DNA of 64,000 nucleotides. It comes from Frigoribacterium sp. JB110. GTDB taxonomy: Bacteria; Actinomycetota; Actinomycetes; Actinomycetales; Microbacteriaceae. The number at the start of each line of letters is the position of its first letter. The stretch's first letter is position 1. Location of the stretch: the NCBI RefSeq assembly GCF_900163665.1, contig NZ_FUIA01000025.1, positions 329,426 through 393,425 on the forward strand, given 5' to 3'. This document shows, in pieces, positions 37,601 through 47,400 of the stretch. Below the pieces are notes generated by a model that was given only the letters and a program-made list of their open reading frames with translations, did no database searches and had not been told where the DNA came from. The translations under genes and the position numbers were made by a program.

Positions 37601-37743
37601 GCACTGGCCACGTTCGGGTGTCCACGGCTGCACACCATCCGGTGCGCAGGAACCGTCGCATCGGAGCGTCGACGCATCTCGGTCGCCCGTAGCCCGTCGC
37701 AGTGAGATGGGTCGGTGCCCGCCGACCCCGGAGGACCGGCGCG

Positions 37744-39135
37744 TCAGCTCAGCTTCGCCATCCAGGCCTCGATCTCGTCGGCCGTGCGGGGGATCGCCGC
37801 CGACATGTTCACCGGTCCGTCTTCGGTCATCCGGATGTCGTCCTCGATCCGCACGCCGATGCCTCGGTACTCGGCCGGCACCGTCTCGTCGTCCGCCTGG
37901 AAGTACAGGCCAGGTTCGATCGTGAACACCATGCCGGGTGCGAGCACGCCGTCGTAGTACATCTCCCGCCGCGCCGCAGCGCAGTCATGCACGTCGATGC
38001 CGAGGTGGTGGCTCGTGCCGTGCACCATGTAGCGGCGGTGGTGGCCGCCGTTGTCGGCGTCGAGCGCCTCCTCGGCCGTGACGGGGAGCAGTCCCCACTC
38101 GGCGACCTTCGCGGCGATCACCTCCATGGCGGCCTCGTGCACGGCGCGGAACCTCACACCGGGCTTCGCCGCGGCGAACGCGGCGTCCGCCGCTTCCTGC
38201 ACCGCGTTGTACACCTTGCGCTGCGTCGCGGAGAACGTGCCGTTCACCGGAAGCGTGCGTGTGATGTCGGCCGTGTACAGGCTGTCGACCTCGACGCCGG
38301 CGTCGACCAGCACCAGATCGCCCGGCACCACGGGCCCGTCATTGCGCGTCCAATGCAGATAGCACGCGTGCGGCCCTGCGGCGGCGATGGTGTCGTAGCC
38401 CTCCCAGTTGCCGTCGCTGCGGGCGCGCTGGTGGAAGACGCCTTCGATGATGCGTTCGCCGCGGCGGTGAGCCGCAGCGCGGGGGAGCTCCCTGATGATG
38501 TCGTCGAACCCGCGCGCAGTGACGTCGACGGCGAGCTGCAGCTGAGCGGTCTCGAAGTCGTCCTTGACCAGGCGGAGCTCGTCGAGGAACGTGTCCAGTT
38601 CGTCGTCCTCGCCGACCACGAGATCGCCGTCTCGCTGTTCGAACTCCTCGAGCGTCGCCGTCGCGATGCCGAGGTCTCGTGCCACACCTGAGCGATCGGG
38701 GCGGGGGCCGATCCAGAACTCGCCGATCGTCGCATCGGAGTAGAACTCGCTGGTCGTGCGGTCGGCGCGCTCACGGAAGAACAGCGTCGCCTCGTGCGAG
38801 TCGCCCATCGGGTCGAAGACGAGCACCGAATCCGGCTGGGAATCCGCCTCCCACCCTGTCAGGTGGGCGAAGGCGCTGTGCGCACGAAACGGGTACTCGG
38901 TGTCGTTGGAGCGCTGCTTCAGCGAACCGGCCGGAATGACGACGCGCTTTCCGAGGAACGCGGCTGACACTGCGGCGCGGCGCTTCGCGGCGAACGGTGC
39001 CTGGGCGCGGGCGCGGGGCTCCGGATCCTGCCGCGGCGCCCATCCGGTCGAGATCGTGTCGAGGAACCCCTGCCCGTACGGCTGGCGGCGGCTCGAAGGC
39101 TTGTCGACGGACTCTGTCGTCACGGTATCGCTCAC
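37744..39135 (-). CDS. Xaa-Pro aminopeptidase (aminopeptidase P family)
   Basis: 463 aa. N-terminal domain ~190 residues with QRSNDTEYPFRAHSAFAHLTGW, typical of the AMP_N domain. The pita-bread C-terminal domain carries the dinuclear metal ligands: LVDAGVEVDSLYTADITRTLPVNG (two Asp), HGTSHHLGIDVHD (His), FTIEPGLYF (Glu) and GVRIEDDI (Glu). It releases N-terminal residues next to proline. The GTG at 39135 follows AGGGAG; an in-frame ATG 33 bases earlier has no ribosome binding site. It is followed at its 5' side by a separate minus-strand hydrolase gene. Confidence 0.93.
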   Translation of the reverse strand: MSDTVTTESVDKPSSRRQPYGQGFLDTISTGWAPRQDPEPRARAQAPFAAKRRAAVSAAFLGKRVVIPAGSLKQRSNDTEYPFRAHSAFAHLTGWEADSQPDSVLVFDPMGDSHEATLFFRERADRTTSEFYSDATIGEFWIGPRPDRSGVARDLGIATATLEEFEQRDGDLVVGEDDELDTFLDELRLVKDDFETAQLQLAVDVTARGFDDIIRELPRAAAHRRGERIIEGVFHQRARSDGNWEGYDTIAAAGPHACYLHWTRNDGPVVPGDLVLVDAGVEVDSLYTADITRTLPVNGTFSATQRKVYNAVQEAADAAFAAAKPGVRFRAVHEAAMEVIAAKVAEWGLLPVTAEEALDADNGGHHRRYMVHGTSHHLGIDVHDCAAARREMYYDGVLAPGMVFTIEPGLYFQADDETVPAEYRGIGVRIEDDIRMTEDGPVNMSAAIPRTADEIEAWMAKLS

Positions 39136-39210
39136 GTATGCTCCCTGGTTCGCTTCCGGCGTCCCCACCAGTCTCTCACCGCACGCGATCCGGATGCACT
39201 GTTCGAATCG

Positions 39211-40239
39211 TCACCGGTCCGTGGGCTCGAGCTGCACGACGAGGGGACGATGGTCGCTGCCTGCATCATCGAGGTTCGTCATCACGATCGATCCCGTCGC
39301 CTTCCATGCATCGGTGTGCATCACATGGTCGATCGGCGCGCCGAGCAGCGCGGGCACATCAGTCGGCCAAGTGCCGATTCCGCCGTTGCCCGACTCAGGG
39401 GCGGCGGCGTCGCAGTAGCCGAGGTCGTGGCCATCGACGCCGAGGCGCGACATGTGCTCGAGCGTCGCATTGAAGTCGCCGGCGAGGATCACATTGTCAC
39501 TCGCGCACTGGTCGGCGATCCACTGCAGATCATTGCTCCAGCTGTCCATGTACGCCTGGCGAGGGGCGACGGCGTGCACGGCCACGACCACGGGGCCGTT
39601 GCCGTCGACGGGCATCGCGACGGCGCTCGGAAGGGTCGTGGTGTTGCTGGAGCGGTTCTCGGAGGAGTCGATCACCGAGTAGTCGCCGAGGTCCGGCGAG
39701 ATCAGCAGCGTGGTCTCCCACGCATACGGGGTGGGCGAGTCTGCGGCGTTGTACGCGACGTGGTGCACCCACATCGGTCGCCCCAGCTCGCGCATCTCGA
39801 GCGCCACCTGCTCACCGCCGTCCTCTGTCGTCTCCGGCAGCGCGACGACGTCGGCGTCCATTGCCACTGCCGTCTGCGCGATCCGGTACGCGCCGGTCGC
39901 CTCGCCTGCCGTGTTCCATGTCATCACGCGGACGCTCGTGTCGGTCGCCTCCGGCAGGGTGTCCTCGCCGTAGCCGCGCGCGCCGAGCATGACGCCGCTC
40001 GAGATGGAGCCGAGCGCGGCCACCAGCGCCATCGAGAGCGCGAAGCCCCGGATCGGCTTGGCCGTGGCGAACAGCAGGAACAGCACGGTGAGCGCGGCGA
40101 AACCGACGACGATCAGACCGCGCATCGCGACGATCTGCGTGATGGGGAACATCTGCTCGACGCGGAAGAACGCGGGGAAGGTGAGCACTGCGGTCGCGCA
40201 TGCGAACAGCACAGTGATGAGCACCCCGATCAATCGCAC
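39211..40239 (-). CDS. Membrane-anchored endonuclease/exonuclease/phosphatase family protein
   Basis: 342 aa. Three N-terminal membrane segments (residues ~1-95), then an EEP fold facing outwards: VRVMTWNTAGEA, ADVVALPETTEDGG, VAVHAVAP, ILAGDFNATLEH, GAPIDHVMH and GSDHRPLVVQL. These hold the catalytic Asn, Glu, Asp and His residues of the superfamily. It could be a nuclease or a phosphodiesterase acting at the cell surface. The GTG at 40239 has TAGGCT 6 nt upstream. Confidence 0.88.
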   Translation of the reverse strand: MRLIGVLITVLFACATAVLTFPAFFRVEQMFPITQIVAMRGLIVVGFAALTVLFLLFATAKPIRGFALSMALVAALGSISSGVMLGARGYGEDTLPEATDTSVRVMTWNTAGEATGAYRIAQTAVAMDADVVALPETTEDGGEQVALEMRELGRPMWVHHVAYNAADSPTPYAWETTLLISPDLGDYSVIDSSENRSSNTTTLPSAVAMPVDGNGPVVVAVHAVAPRQAYMDSWSNDLQWIADQCASDNVILAGDFNATLEHMSRLGVDGHDLGYCDAAAPESGNGGIGTWPTDVPALLGAPIDHVMHTDAWKATGSIVMTNLDDAGSDHRPLVVQLEPTDR

Positions 40240-40245
40240 GCTTCG

Positions 40246-40251
40246 AGCCTA
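40246..40251 (-). promoter_or_regulatory. Leaderless -10 hexamer of the EEP-family gene
   Basis: TAGGCT on the minus strand, 6 nt before the GTG at 40239. Confidence 0.55.
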
Positions 40252-40356
40252 TGACCGGCACCTGTGGAAACGTCCAATGGCACCCGAGTGGGAGATGCAC
40301 GTCGGCTGGACGACGCCGGAGCGGAAGCGAAGCAGGCGGTGTGCGACGATCGATGA

Positions 40357-41202
40357 GTGTTCACCGGCCCCAGCGACCTTCATCTTCATTCATGGTGCTC
40401 CGACGGCACGGAGCCGCCAGCGGAAGTGATGGCCGCGGCACACGGCGCCGGAGTGCGCACAGTCGCCCTCACCGATCACGACACGACTGCCGGTTGGGCG
40501 GAGGCAGGCGATGCGGCGCGCACGCTCGGGCTGACGCTCCTGCAGGGCGCGGAGCTCTCGGCGAAGCACGCAGGGCGCAGCGTGCACGTGCTGGCATACC
40601 TGTTCGATCCGGATGCCGCCGACCTCGTCGCGCTGATGGCAGACGTGCGCGAGAACCGCAACGGCAGGGCAGAGCAGCTGGTGGCGAACCTGGCACGGGA
40701 TCTCGATGTCACGTGGGACGACGTCGTCGCTCAGCGCACGGGGGACGCGACCGTAGGGCGGCCGCACATCGCCGACGCGCTGATCGCCCGCGGCATCGTC
40801 TCCTCCAGAGAAGAAGCGTTCGCGTCGCTGCTGTCGCCGCGCGGACCGTACTACGTCTCGCACCCTGCACCGACGCCGATCGACGTGGTTCGCGCCGTCC
40901 GGGCGGCGGGAGGAGTGCCGATCATCGCGCACCCCGCAGGGCGCGGCATGCTGCCAGTGCCCGTGCTGGAGGAGCTGCTCGATGCCGGGCTGGCGGGATT
41001 CGAACTCGACCACAGGGAGAACACTCCGGATGGTCGGGCGAGGCTGGCGAGGATCGTCGCCGAGCGCGACCTCATCGCGACCGGGTCGAGCGACTACCAC
41101 GGCACAGGCAAGCTCAACCGCCCCGGCGAGAACACCACCAGCGACGAGATGGTCGCCCGCATCATCGCGCAGGCGACCGGAGTCGCGCTCGTCTCCAGCT
41201 GA
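40357..41202 (+). CDS. PHP-domain phosphoesterase (3',5'-nucleoside bisphosphate phosphatase-like)
   Basis: 281 aa. The metal-ligand motifs of PHP are present: DLHLHSWCSDG, ALTDHDTTAGW, the glutamate in LLQGAELSA, HVLAYLFDP, IIAHPAGRG and GSSDYHG. Length and order match the YciV/RnaAM group that hydrolyses 3',5'-bisphosphonucleotides and trims short RNA. The GTG at 40357 is preceded by a GACGAT hexamer 6 nt upstream (weak). Followed by an intergenic hairpin shared with the convergent DEAD-box gene. Confidence 0.9.
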   Translation: MFTGPSDLHLHSWCSDGTEPPAEVMAAAHGAGVRTVALTDHDTTAGWAEAGDAARTLGLTLLQGAELSAKHAGRSVHVLAYLFDPDAADLVALMADVRENRNGRAEQLVANLARDLDVTWDDVVAQRTGDATVGRPHIADALIARGIVSSREEAFASLLSPRGPYYVSHPAPTPIDVVRAVRAAGGVPIIAHPAGRGMLPVPVLEELLDAGLAGFELDHRENTPDGRARLARIVAERDLIATGSSDYHGTGKLNRPGENTTSDEMVARIIAQATGVALVSS

Positions 41203-41230
41203 CGGCCTTCCTCCGGGTGACGGCACCCTC

Positions 41231-41290
41231 GTTCAGGTGTGCGGAAGTGTGGCACACCCGCGGGGGAGCCGCACTTCCGCACACCTGAAC
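41231..41290. terminator. Bidirectional hairpin between PHP and DEAD-box genes (element C)
   Basis: 23-bp stem with one mismatch, 41231-41253 with 41268-41290, arm beginning GTTCAGGTGTGCGGAAGTG. It lies between two convergent genes. It has the same style as repeats A and B but no second copy was found in the window. Confidence 0.65.
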
Positions 41291-41346
41291 CGGATGTCCG
41301 GCTCCGGTGGCGCAATTCGGCACACCGGAACCGCGCCGGGGCGGGG

Positions 41347-42807
41347 TCAGGCGCCCTGGTTCGGCTCCTTCGAACCGGAACGGCGACGACGACGGCGACG
41401 AGCCGAACCGCCGGACTTGCCGTCGCGGTGCTCCGCGCCCGAGCCGTCGTGGGTGCCGGCGCCCTCGACGTGATGCTCGCCCTGCTCACCGGCTCCGGAT
41501 GATCCGGGGCGGCGGCGACGGCGCGACGACTGACCGTCCTGGCCGGCGGGGCGATCGGAGCCGCCATGCGAACGGCCGCGGTTCTCGCCGCTTCGGCGGC
41601 GGGGCTTGTCCGACTTCGGCGCGGACGAGATGCGTCCCTTCGTGCCCTCGGGGATGTCGAGGTCCGTGTACAGGTGAGGGCTCGACGAGTACGTCTCGAC
41701 CGGCTCCGGCTGACCGAACTCGAGGGCGCGGTTGATGAGCGCCCACTTGTGCAGATCGTCCCAGTCGACGAATGTGACTGCGGTGCCCTCGTTGCCGGCA
41801 CGACCCGTGCGGCCCGCCCTGTGCAGGTACGTCATGTCGTCATCCGGGATCGTGTGATTGATCACGTGGGTGACATCGTTGACGTCGATGCCGCGAGCGG
41901 CGACGTCCGTGGCGACCATGACGTCCTTCTTGCCCGCTTTGAACGCCGCCATCGAACGCTCGCGCTGCTCCTGACCCATGTCGCCGTGCACGCCGCCGGT
42001 GCTGAAACCGCGGTCGCTCAACTCATCGATGAGCCGCTGAGCCGCACGCTTCGTGCGCGTGAAGATGATCGTCTTGCCACGGCCGCGCGACTGCAGGATG
42101 CGGCCGATGACCTCGTCCTTGTCGAGCGAGTGCGCGCGGTAGATGACGTGCTTGATGTTCGCCTGCGTGAGGCCCTCATCCGGGTCCGTCGCGCGGATGT
42201 GGATGGGAGAGGACATGAATCGGCGCGCCAGCGAGAGGATCGGGCCGGGCATCGTCGCGCTGAACAGCTGCGTGTGGCGCTTGGCCGGCACCATCTGGAA
42301 GATCTTCTCGATGTCGGGCAGGAAGCCCAGGTCGAGCATCTTGTCCGCCTCGTCGAGCACGACCTCGGTCGCGTTCGACAGGTCGAGCAGGCGCTGGTTG
42401 GCGAGGTCGATGAGGCGACCCGGCGTGCCGACGACGATCTGCGCGCCGGCCTTGAGCTGGTCGATCTGGCCCTCGTAGGCCTTGCCGCCGTAGATCGCGA
42501 CGACACTCGTGGGCCGGTTCGAGGTGAGCATGTCCATGTCTTCGTACACCTGCACCGCGAGCTCGCGGGTCGGGACGACGATGAGGGCCTTCACACCGGG
42601 CTCGGGGGTCTCGCCGAGGCGCTGCACGACGGGGATGCCGAAGCCGAAGGTCTTGCCCGTGCCCGTCTTGGCCTGGCCGATCACGTCCTGACCGGGGAGT
42701 GAGAGCGGGATCGTCTGCTCCTGAATCGGGAAGGAGTCCTCGATGCCCTTGGTGGTCAGGGCATCGAGAATGTCCTGATCGACGTTGAGATCTGCGAAAC
42801 GTGTCAC
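41347..42807 (-). CDS. DEAD-box RNA helicase
   Basis: 486 aa. Motifs in order: Q motif DSFPIQEQTIPLSL, I AKTGTGKT, Ia PTRELAVQ, II VLDEADKML, III FSATMPG, IV IIFTRTKRAAQRL, V ATDVAARGIDV and VI HRAGRTGRAG. The C-terminal ~100 residues are basic and low-complexity (SRRRRRPG, SARRRRRRRSGSK), an RNA-binding tail. The GTG at 42807 gives MTRFADLNVDQDILDAL; an open frame continues 200 codons upstream but lacks any similarity. It is divergent from a ferritin-like gene, the same arrangement as mycobacterial rhlE (Rv3211) and Rv3210c. Confidence 0.94.
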   Translation of the reverse strand: MTRFADLNVDQDILDALTTKGIEDSFPIQEQTIPLSLPGQDVIGQAKTGTGKTFGFGIPVVQRLGETPEPGVKALIVVPTRELAVQVYEDMDMLTSNRPTSVVAIYGGKAYEGQIDQLKAGAQIVVGTPGRLIDLANQRLLDLSNATEVVLDEADKMLDLGFLPDIEKIFQMVPAKRHTQLFSATMPGPILSLARRFMSSPIHIRATDPDEGLTQANIKHVIYRAHSLDKDEVIGRILQSRGRGKTIIFTRTKRAAQRLIDELSDRGFSTGGVHGDMGQEQRERSMAAFKAGKKDVMVATDVAARGIDVNDVTHVINHTIPDDDMTYLHRAGRTGRAGNEGTAVTFVDWDDLHKWALINRALEFGQPEPVETYSSSPHLYTDLDIPEGTKGRISSAPKSDKPRRRSGENRGRSHGGSDRPAGQDGQSSRRRRRPGSSGAGEQGEHHVEGAGTHDGSGAEHRDGKSGGSARRRRRRRSGSKEPNQGA

Positions 42808-42994
42808 GTATGTACTGCCTGTCCGGCGGCCGCTGCCGCCTCGAAGTAAGGTTCCACGCCTTTGCTTCCCCAGGCGCGGCGGCCCGAACACACCGCCAGG
42901 GCCACCACCCAGACTACGGCACCTCCTTCGCGTGCCGCTGAGCGCCCAAGCTCGCGGCGGCGCCGCGTCTGCAGGGAGACGCTGAGTCGGGCCG

Positions 42995-43000
42995 TATGCT
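42995..43000 (+). promoter_or_regulatory. Leaderless -10 hexamer of the ferritin-like gene
   Basis: TATGCT, 6 nt before the GTG at 43007. Confidence 0.5.
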
Positions 43001-43006
43001 TGCGAC

Positions 43007-43717
43007 GTGGTGAATTGGTTCTGGAGGCGACGGCCGCCTGCGCGCGTGCTGCGGCTTCGCGCCCGAGGCGATCTCGGCGACGCCCGTCGCGTCGACTTCG
43101 CGGAACTGGCGCCAGATGTGTCGACGTTCCTCGGCCAGGCGGCGTATCTGCAGCTGGGATACTTCGAGACGCTCGGCCGCCTTGTCAGGGCCACGCCCGG
43201 TCTCGGTGAGAAGGAAGCGATCTCGCTCGCAGCGGGACGCGCGCTCGCCAAGCATCGCCGACTGGTCGACCTGATCCGGGATCGCGTCGGCGACCCCACG
43301 GACGCGATGGAACCGTTCCGTGAGCAGCTCGACGAGTTCCGAGGCAAGACGATCGGTGCGCGCCCCAGGGAGACGATGCTCGCCGTGCTCATCACGGCAG
43401 GCATGCTCGACGATTTCTACCTCGCGCTCTCGTCCAGCTACGGCGAGGTCGGGCGCCGCGTCGAGCGGATCCTGGGGGAGAGCAGCGATCGCGAACAGAT
43501 CGAGGAGATCCTGCGCGACACGATCTCGAGCGACGAGGAGTGGCGCGACCTGCTCTCGATGTGGGCGCGACGGCTGGTGGGCGACACTCTTCTGGTGGCA
43601 CGCAGCGCGCTTGTCCCTGAGCGGCTCGCCACCGACGAGAAGCGCATCGAACCCGTGTTCACGGCGCTCATGGCGGCGCACTCGCGCCGGATGGACGAGC
43701 TCGGCCTCAACTCCTGA
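43007..43717 (+). CDS. Ferritin-like fold protein next to the DEAD-box helicase
   Basis: 236 aa, almost entirely helical. It matches the actinobacterial family of Rv3210c type, annotated as ferritin-like fold-containing or MiaE-related. Visible features: FLGQAAYLQLGYFETLGRLVRATP, AAGRALAKHRRLVDLI, and EMLxDxxYLALSS-like LDDFYLALSSSYGEVGRRVERIL. Some carboxylate and histidine positions of a diiron site seem present (E, HR), but I cannot confirm a full set. Function unknown. GTG start, probably leaderless. Confidence 0.72.
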   Translation: MVNWFWRRRPPARVLRLRARGDLGDARRVDFAELAPDVSTFLGQAAYLQLGYFETLGRLVRATPGLGEKEAISLAAGRALAKHRRLVDLIRDRVGDPTDAMEPFREQLDEFRGKTIGARPRETMLAVLITAGMLDDFYLALSSSYGEVGRRVERILGESSDREQIEEILRDTISSDEEWRDLLSMWARRLVGDTLLVARSALVPERLATDEKRIEPVFTALMAAHSRRMDELGLNS

Positions 43718-43757
43718 GCGCCCGATGTCGCAGGTGCCGGGGAGCGGGCCGCGGTGA

Positions 43758-44048
43758 TCAGGCGATGCCGAGGCGCTCTCGTTCTGCGGCATCGAAGCGC
43801 GCTCGCCTGATGCCGACGACGAGGGTGACGGCGGTCGAGGCGATGATCGCAGCGGCGAACGTCACGACCCACAGCCAGACGTTGCCCTCGCCCCACTGCA
43901 CCCAGGTCAGGAGCGCGTAGGCCGCAGCCGCTGCGGCAACGGCGACGCCGGGGGTCAGGATGACGCCTCGGTCGCTTCGGTGCGGGAGCAGGAAGTGCAG
44001 CCCGATGCCGAAGGCCGCTGCGGTGATGAGCGCGAGCAGGATGTACAT
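43758..44048 (-). CDS. Small membrane protein, three predicted segments
   Basis: 96 aa. Segments at about residues 2-20, 31-50 and 56-80, then a basic tail RRARFDAAERERLGIA. No family recognised. The ATG at 44048 lies 6 bases after the DUF3107 gene, so the two are probably cotranscribed. Confidence 0.65.
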   Translation of the reverse strand: MYILLALITAAAFGIGLHFLLPHRSDRGVILTPGVAVAAAAAAYALLTWVQWGEGNVWLWVVTFAAAIIASTAVTLVVGIRRARFDAAERERLGIA

Positions 44049-44054
44049 GATCGG

Positions 44055-44279
44055 TTACGAGACGAAGCCGACGGGGTTCTTGGCTTCGGCGCCCACCTCG
44101 ACGTAGGCGATGTTCGCCGTCGGGACGAGGTAGCTGGCACCCTTGACATCGGCGAAATCGATGTGCACGGTGCCCTTCGTCAGCGCCTCTGCGACAGTCT
44201 TCTTCACCTGCTCAGCGGTCTGAGTGGACTCGAAGCTGAGCTCGCGGGCGGTGTTCGTGAGGCCGATGCGGATGTCCAC
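44055..44279 (-). CDS. DUF3107 family small protein
   Basis: 74 aa. The whole protein is the DUF3107 domain: VDIRIGLTNTARELSFES, then EQVKKTVAEAL and VPTANIAYVEVG. It is similar to the mycobacterial Rv3208A product (TB9.4). Neighbours in mycobacteria are the same helicase/ferritin-like genes as here. The GTG at 44279 is preceded by GAAAGG. Function unknown; some annotations call it ATP-binding without clear evidence. Confidence 0.88.
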   Translation of the reverse strand: MDIRIGLTNTARELSFESTQTAEQVKKTVAEALTKGTVHIDFADVKGASYLVPTANIAYVEVGAEAKNPVGFVS

Positions 44280-44404
44280 GGGGCTACCTTTCGTCACGTC
44301 GGGGCCGGCGCCTGCCGATCCTTTCCTCAGCCTATGGCACGCCCCGGACGCTGCGGCCCGTGCACGCTGACGGCGAACGCCGGGACGATGTCCGAGGCTG
44401 CGGA

Positions 44405-44410
44405 TAGCGT
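44405..44410 (+). promoter_or_regulatory. Leaderless -10 hexamer of adnA
   Basis: TAGCGT, 6 nt before the GTG at 44417. It supports GTG 44417 over ATG 44420. Confidence 0.5.
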
Positions 44411-44416
44411 GGACGC

Positions 44417-47400
44417 GTGATGAGATCTCAGCCGAGTGGCGACCAGCGCGAGGTGCTCGATCTGCCGGCGGCGGCATCGGGAACGGTGATCGGGGCGTCC
44501 GGCACCGGCAAGACCTCGGTGCTGGTCGAACGCGTGGGCAGGATGCTCGAGGCCGGGGCGGTGGAGCCGGGCGAGATCGTCGTGCTCACACCGACCCGTA
44601 CGTCGGCGACTCGGCTGCGCGACGAGCTGGGCGTGCGCGTCGAGGTCGCGACGCCGGGTCCGCTGGCGCGATCGGTGGGCTCGCTGGCGTTCCAGATCGT
44701 GCGCGGCGATGCCGTGCGCCGCGGCGAGGCACCGCCGCAGCTGCTGACGGGAGCCGACCAGGATCGCATCATCGCTGAGATCCTCGCGGGCGACGAGAGC
44801 GACGAAGAACAGGGCCGCGCCCGTTGGCCGTCCCACCTCGGGCCGCTGGTGCGGCGCTCGGCAGGCTTCCGCTCCGAGCTGCGGGCGTTTCTCAGCGAGC
44901 TCACCGAAATGGGCGTCGAGCCGACGGAGCTCGCGGGGCTCGGCGACGAGACGTGGGCGGCGGTGGCAGAGTTCGTCCGCGACTATCGCAACGTGCTCGT
45001 CGGCATGCGCGAGGCGCATCGCGACAGTTCGGAGCTGTACGGCGAAGCCGCGGCGGCGCTCGGCGATGACGGGCACGGCCCGCTCGGCGAGGTCGACCGG
45101 CTGCGCGTGGTGATGATCGACGACGCGCAGGAGCTCACCCGCGGCGGAATCGCTCTGGTCGAGGCGCTGCGTGCCCGCGGTGTCGCGGTGCTCGCCTTCG
45201 GCGACCCCGACATCGGGTCCGGCGCGTTCCGGGGCGTCACGCCCGAGCTGTTCGCGCAGCTGGCTGGTGTTCTCGGCGGCGTGCACGTGCTCGGTGAGGA
45301 CCACAGGGGCCATCCGGCGATCTCGCGCCTCGCCCGTGTCGTCACGCAGCAGATCGGCGCCGCAGGTCGCGTCGACCATCGCCGCCCGCCAGGGCAGGAG
45401 GTCGAGGAGTCAGGGGCGGTCGGGCGCCTCATCGCCGGATCGCCGCACGAGGAGATCGATCGCATCGCGTGGGCGCTGCGCTCGTGGCATCTCGACGAGG
45501 AGGTGCCATGGCAGAACATGGCGGTGATCGCACACGACACCCGCCAGATCATGGTGCTCGAGGCGGAACTCGCCGCCCGTGAGGTGCCGACGCGTGCGGC
45601 CGGGGTGCAGAAGCCGCTCGGCGAGGAGCGTGCAGTGCGGGAGCTCGTCGAGATCGTGCGCCTCGGGCTGCAGCACGCGTCGGAGCGCGACCCCGAGGCG
45701 CTGGTCACAGCGCTGCGCTCGCCGTACGGCGGGTTCGACGGGGTGGCGCTGCGCAGGCTGCGCGCGAGACTGCGTCACCGCGAACTCGCCGACGGGGGTA
45801 CGCGCTCGGCGAAGCAGCTCCTCGCTGAGGCACTGAACGAGCCCGACCTGTTCGACGCGATCGACACCTCGGAGGCACGCGCGGCGAAACGATTCGGGGC
45901 GGCGCTGCGCCGGTTGGCCGAGCTCGGCGAAGCGGGAGCAACGATCCACGAGCTGCTCTGGGAGGCATGGAGCAGCGCACGCACGCTCGATGGTCGGACG
46001 CTGTCGCGGGCATGGCAGGAACTGGCGACGTCTTCGCGTCCCCTCGCGGCGGAGACGGGGCGCGCGCTCGACGGGCTCGTCGCGCTGTTCGCTGCGGCCA
46101 AGCGCTTCGTCGAGCGCTCGCCGGGGGAGGGACCGACGCCCTTCATCCACGGAATCCTTGACAGCGACGTTCCGGAGGACTCGCTGAACGCCCCAGAGCG
46201 GCCGGGTACCGTGACGCTCCTCACCCCGGCGTCCGCCCTCGGGCGGGAGTTCGACGCGGTCGTCGTCGCGGGCCTGCAGGACGGCGTGTGGCCGAACGTG
46301 CGCCTGCGGGGAGGGATGCTCGACGCATGGCGCCTCGCAGATGCGGTCGGCGCCTCGCGAGGGGGCGGAGCCGAATCGGAGCCGCCCAGCTCCCTCGACC
46401 GGCGCAGATCGGCGCTGCACGACGAGCTCAGGCTGTTCGTACGAGCGATCGCTCGAGCCCGCTCACGCGTGCTGCTCACGGCCGTGAGCGATGACGACCA
46501 GTCGCCGAGTCCGCTGCTCGACCTCGTCCCGGAACCGCCGTCACAGGAGACGGGGCAGCCGGGCGGAGAAGCGGGGCTCGAGCATCCGCTCACACTGCGG
46601 GGCCTGGTCGCCGGGCACCGCCGCGCACTGACGAGCACCACTACCGGAGCAGCCGGCCGACGGCACGCGGCGGAACAGCTCGCGGTGCTCGCGCGCGAGG
46701 GCGTTGCAGGCGCCGACCCTGCCGACTGGTACGGTGCGGCGGAGCCGACGACTGTCGAACCGCTGATCGATGCGCACGAACGGCCCGTGAGAGTCTCACC
46801 TTCGATGATGCAGACGTTCGAGGACTGCGGGCTGGACTGGGCCATCCGTATGCTCGGCGGCGACACGTCGAAGTCGGCTTCGACGGGCATCGGCACCATC
46901 CTGCATGCCGCCCTCGAGGCCTCGCCCGGCGGTGACATCGACGAGATGCGCCGCGTCGTCGACGAGCGGTGGGGCGAGCTCGAGTTCGAAGCGGGGTGGC
47001 TCGAGAAGCAGAGCCGAGACCGCGTCGAACTCTCGCTGCAGAACCTGCACCGCTATGCCAGCGCCACCACGTCCGACGGCGGGCGCGTGCTCCAGGTCGA
47101 GGCGCCGTTCGAAGTCGTGATTCCCTTCGATCCGGATGCCGTGGCCGCCGATGGTGCGGAGCACACCGTGATCGGTGTGCCGGATGGCGAGCGCCGTCCC
47201 GACGATGCGGGTCCGCTGGCTCTGATCCGGGGCGTGATCGACCGCGTCGAGGCCTATCCGGCGGGGCACGGCGACCACAGCGGTGCGCGCGGCCGCGCAT
47301 GGGAAGCCATCGCCCCGCGCGACCCCGCAGCGAGCGAGCAGGTCGTGATCGCCGATCTGAAGACCGGCACCTTCGAGGACCGCCTGGGCGACAGTAAGGT

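Noticed and set aside
42808..43404. 200-codon upstream extension of the DEAD-box gene
   Set aside because: It overlaps the divergent ferritin-like gene and its promoter, and has no helicase-like features. The GTG at 42807 gives the standard N-terminus.
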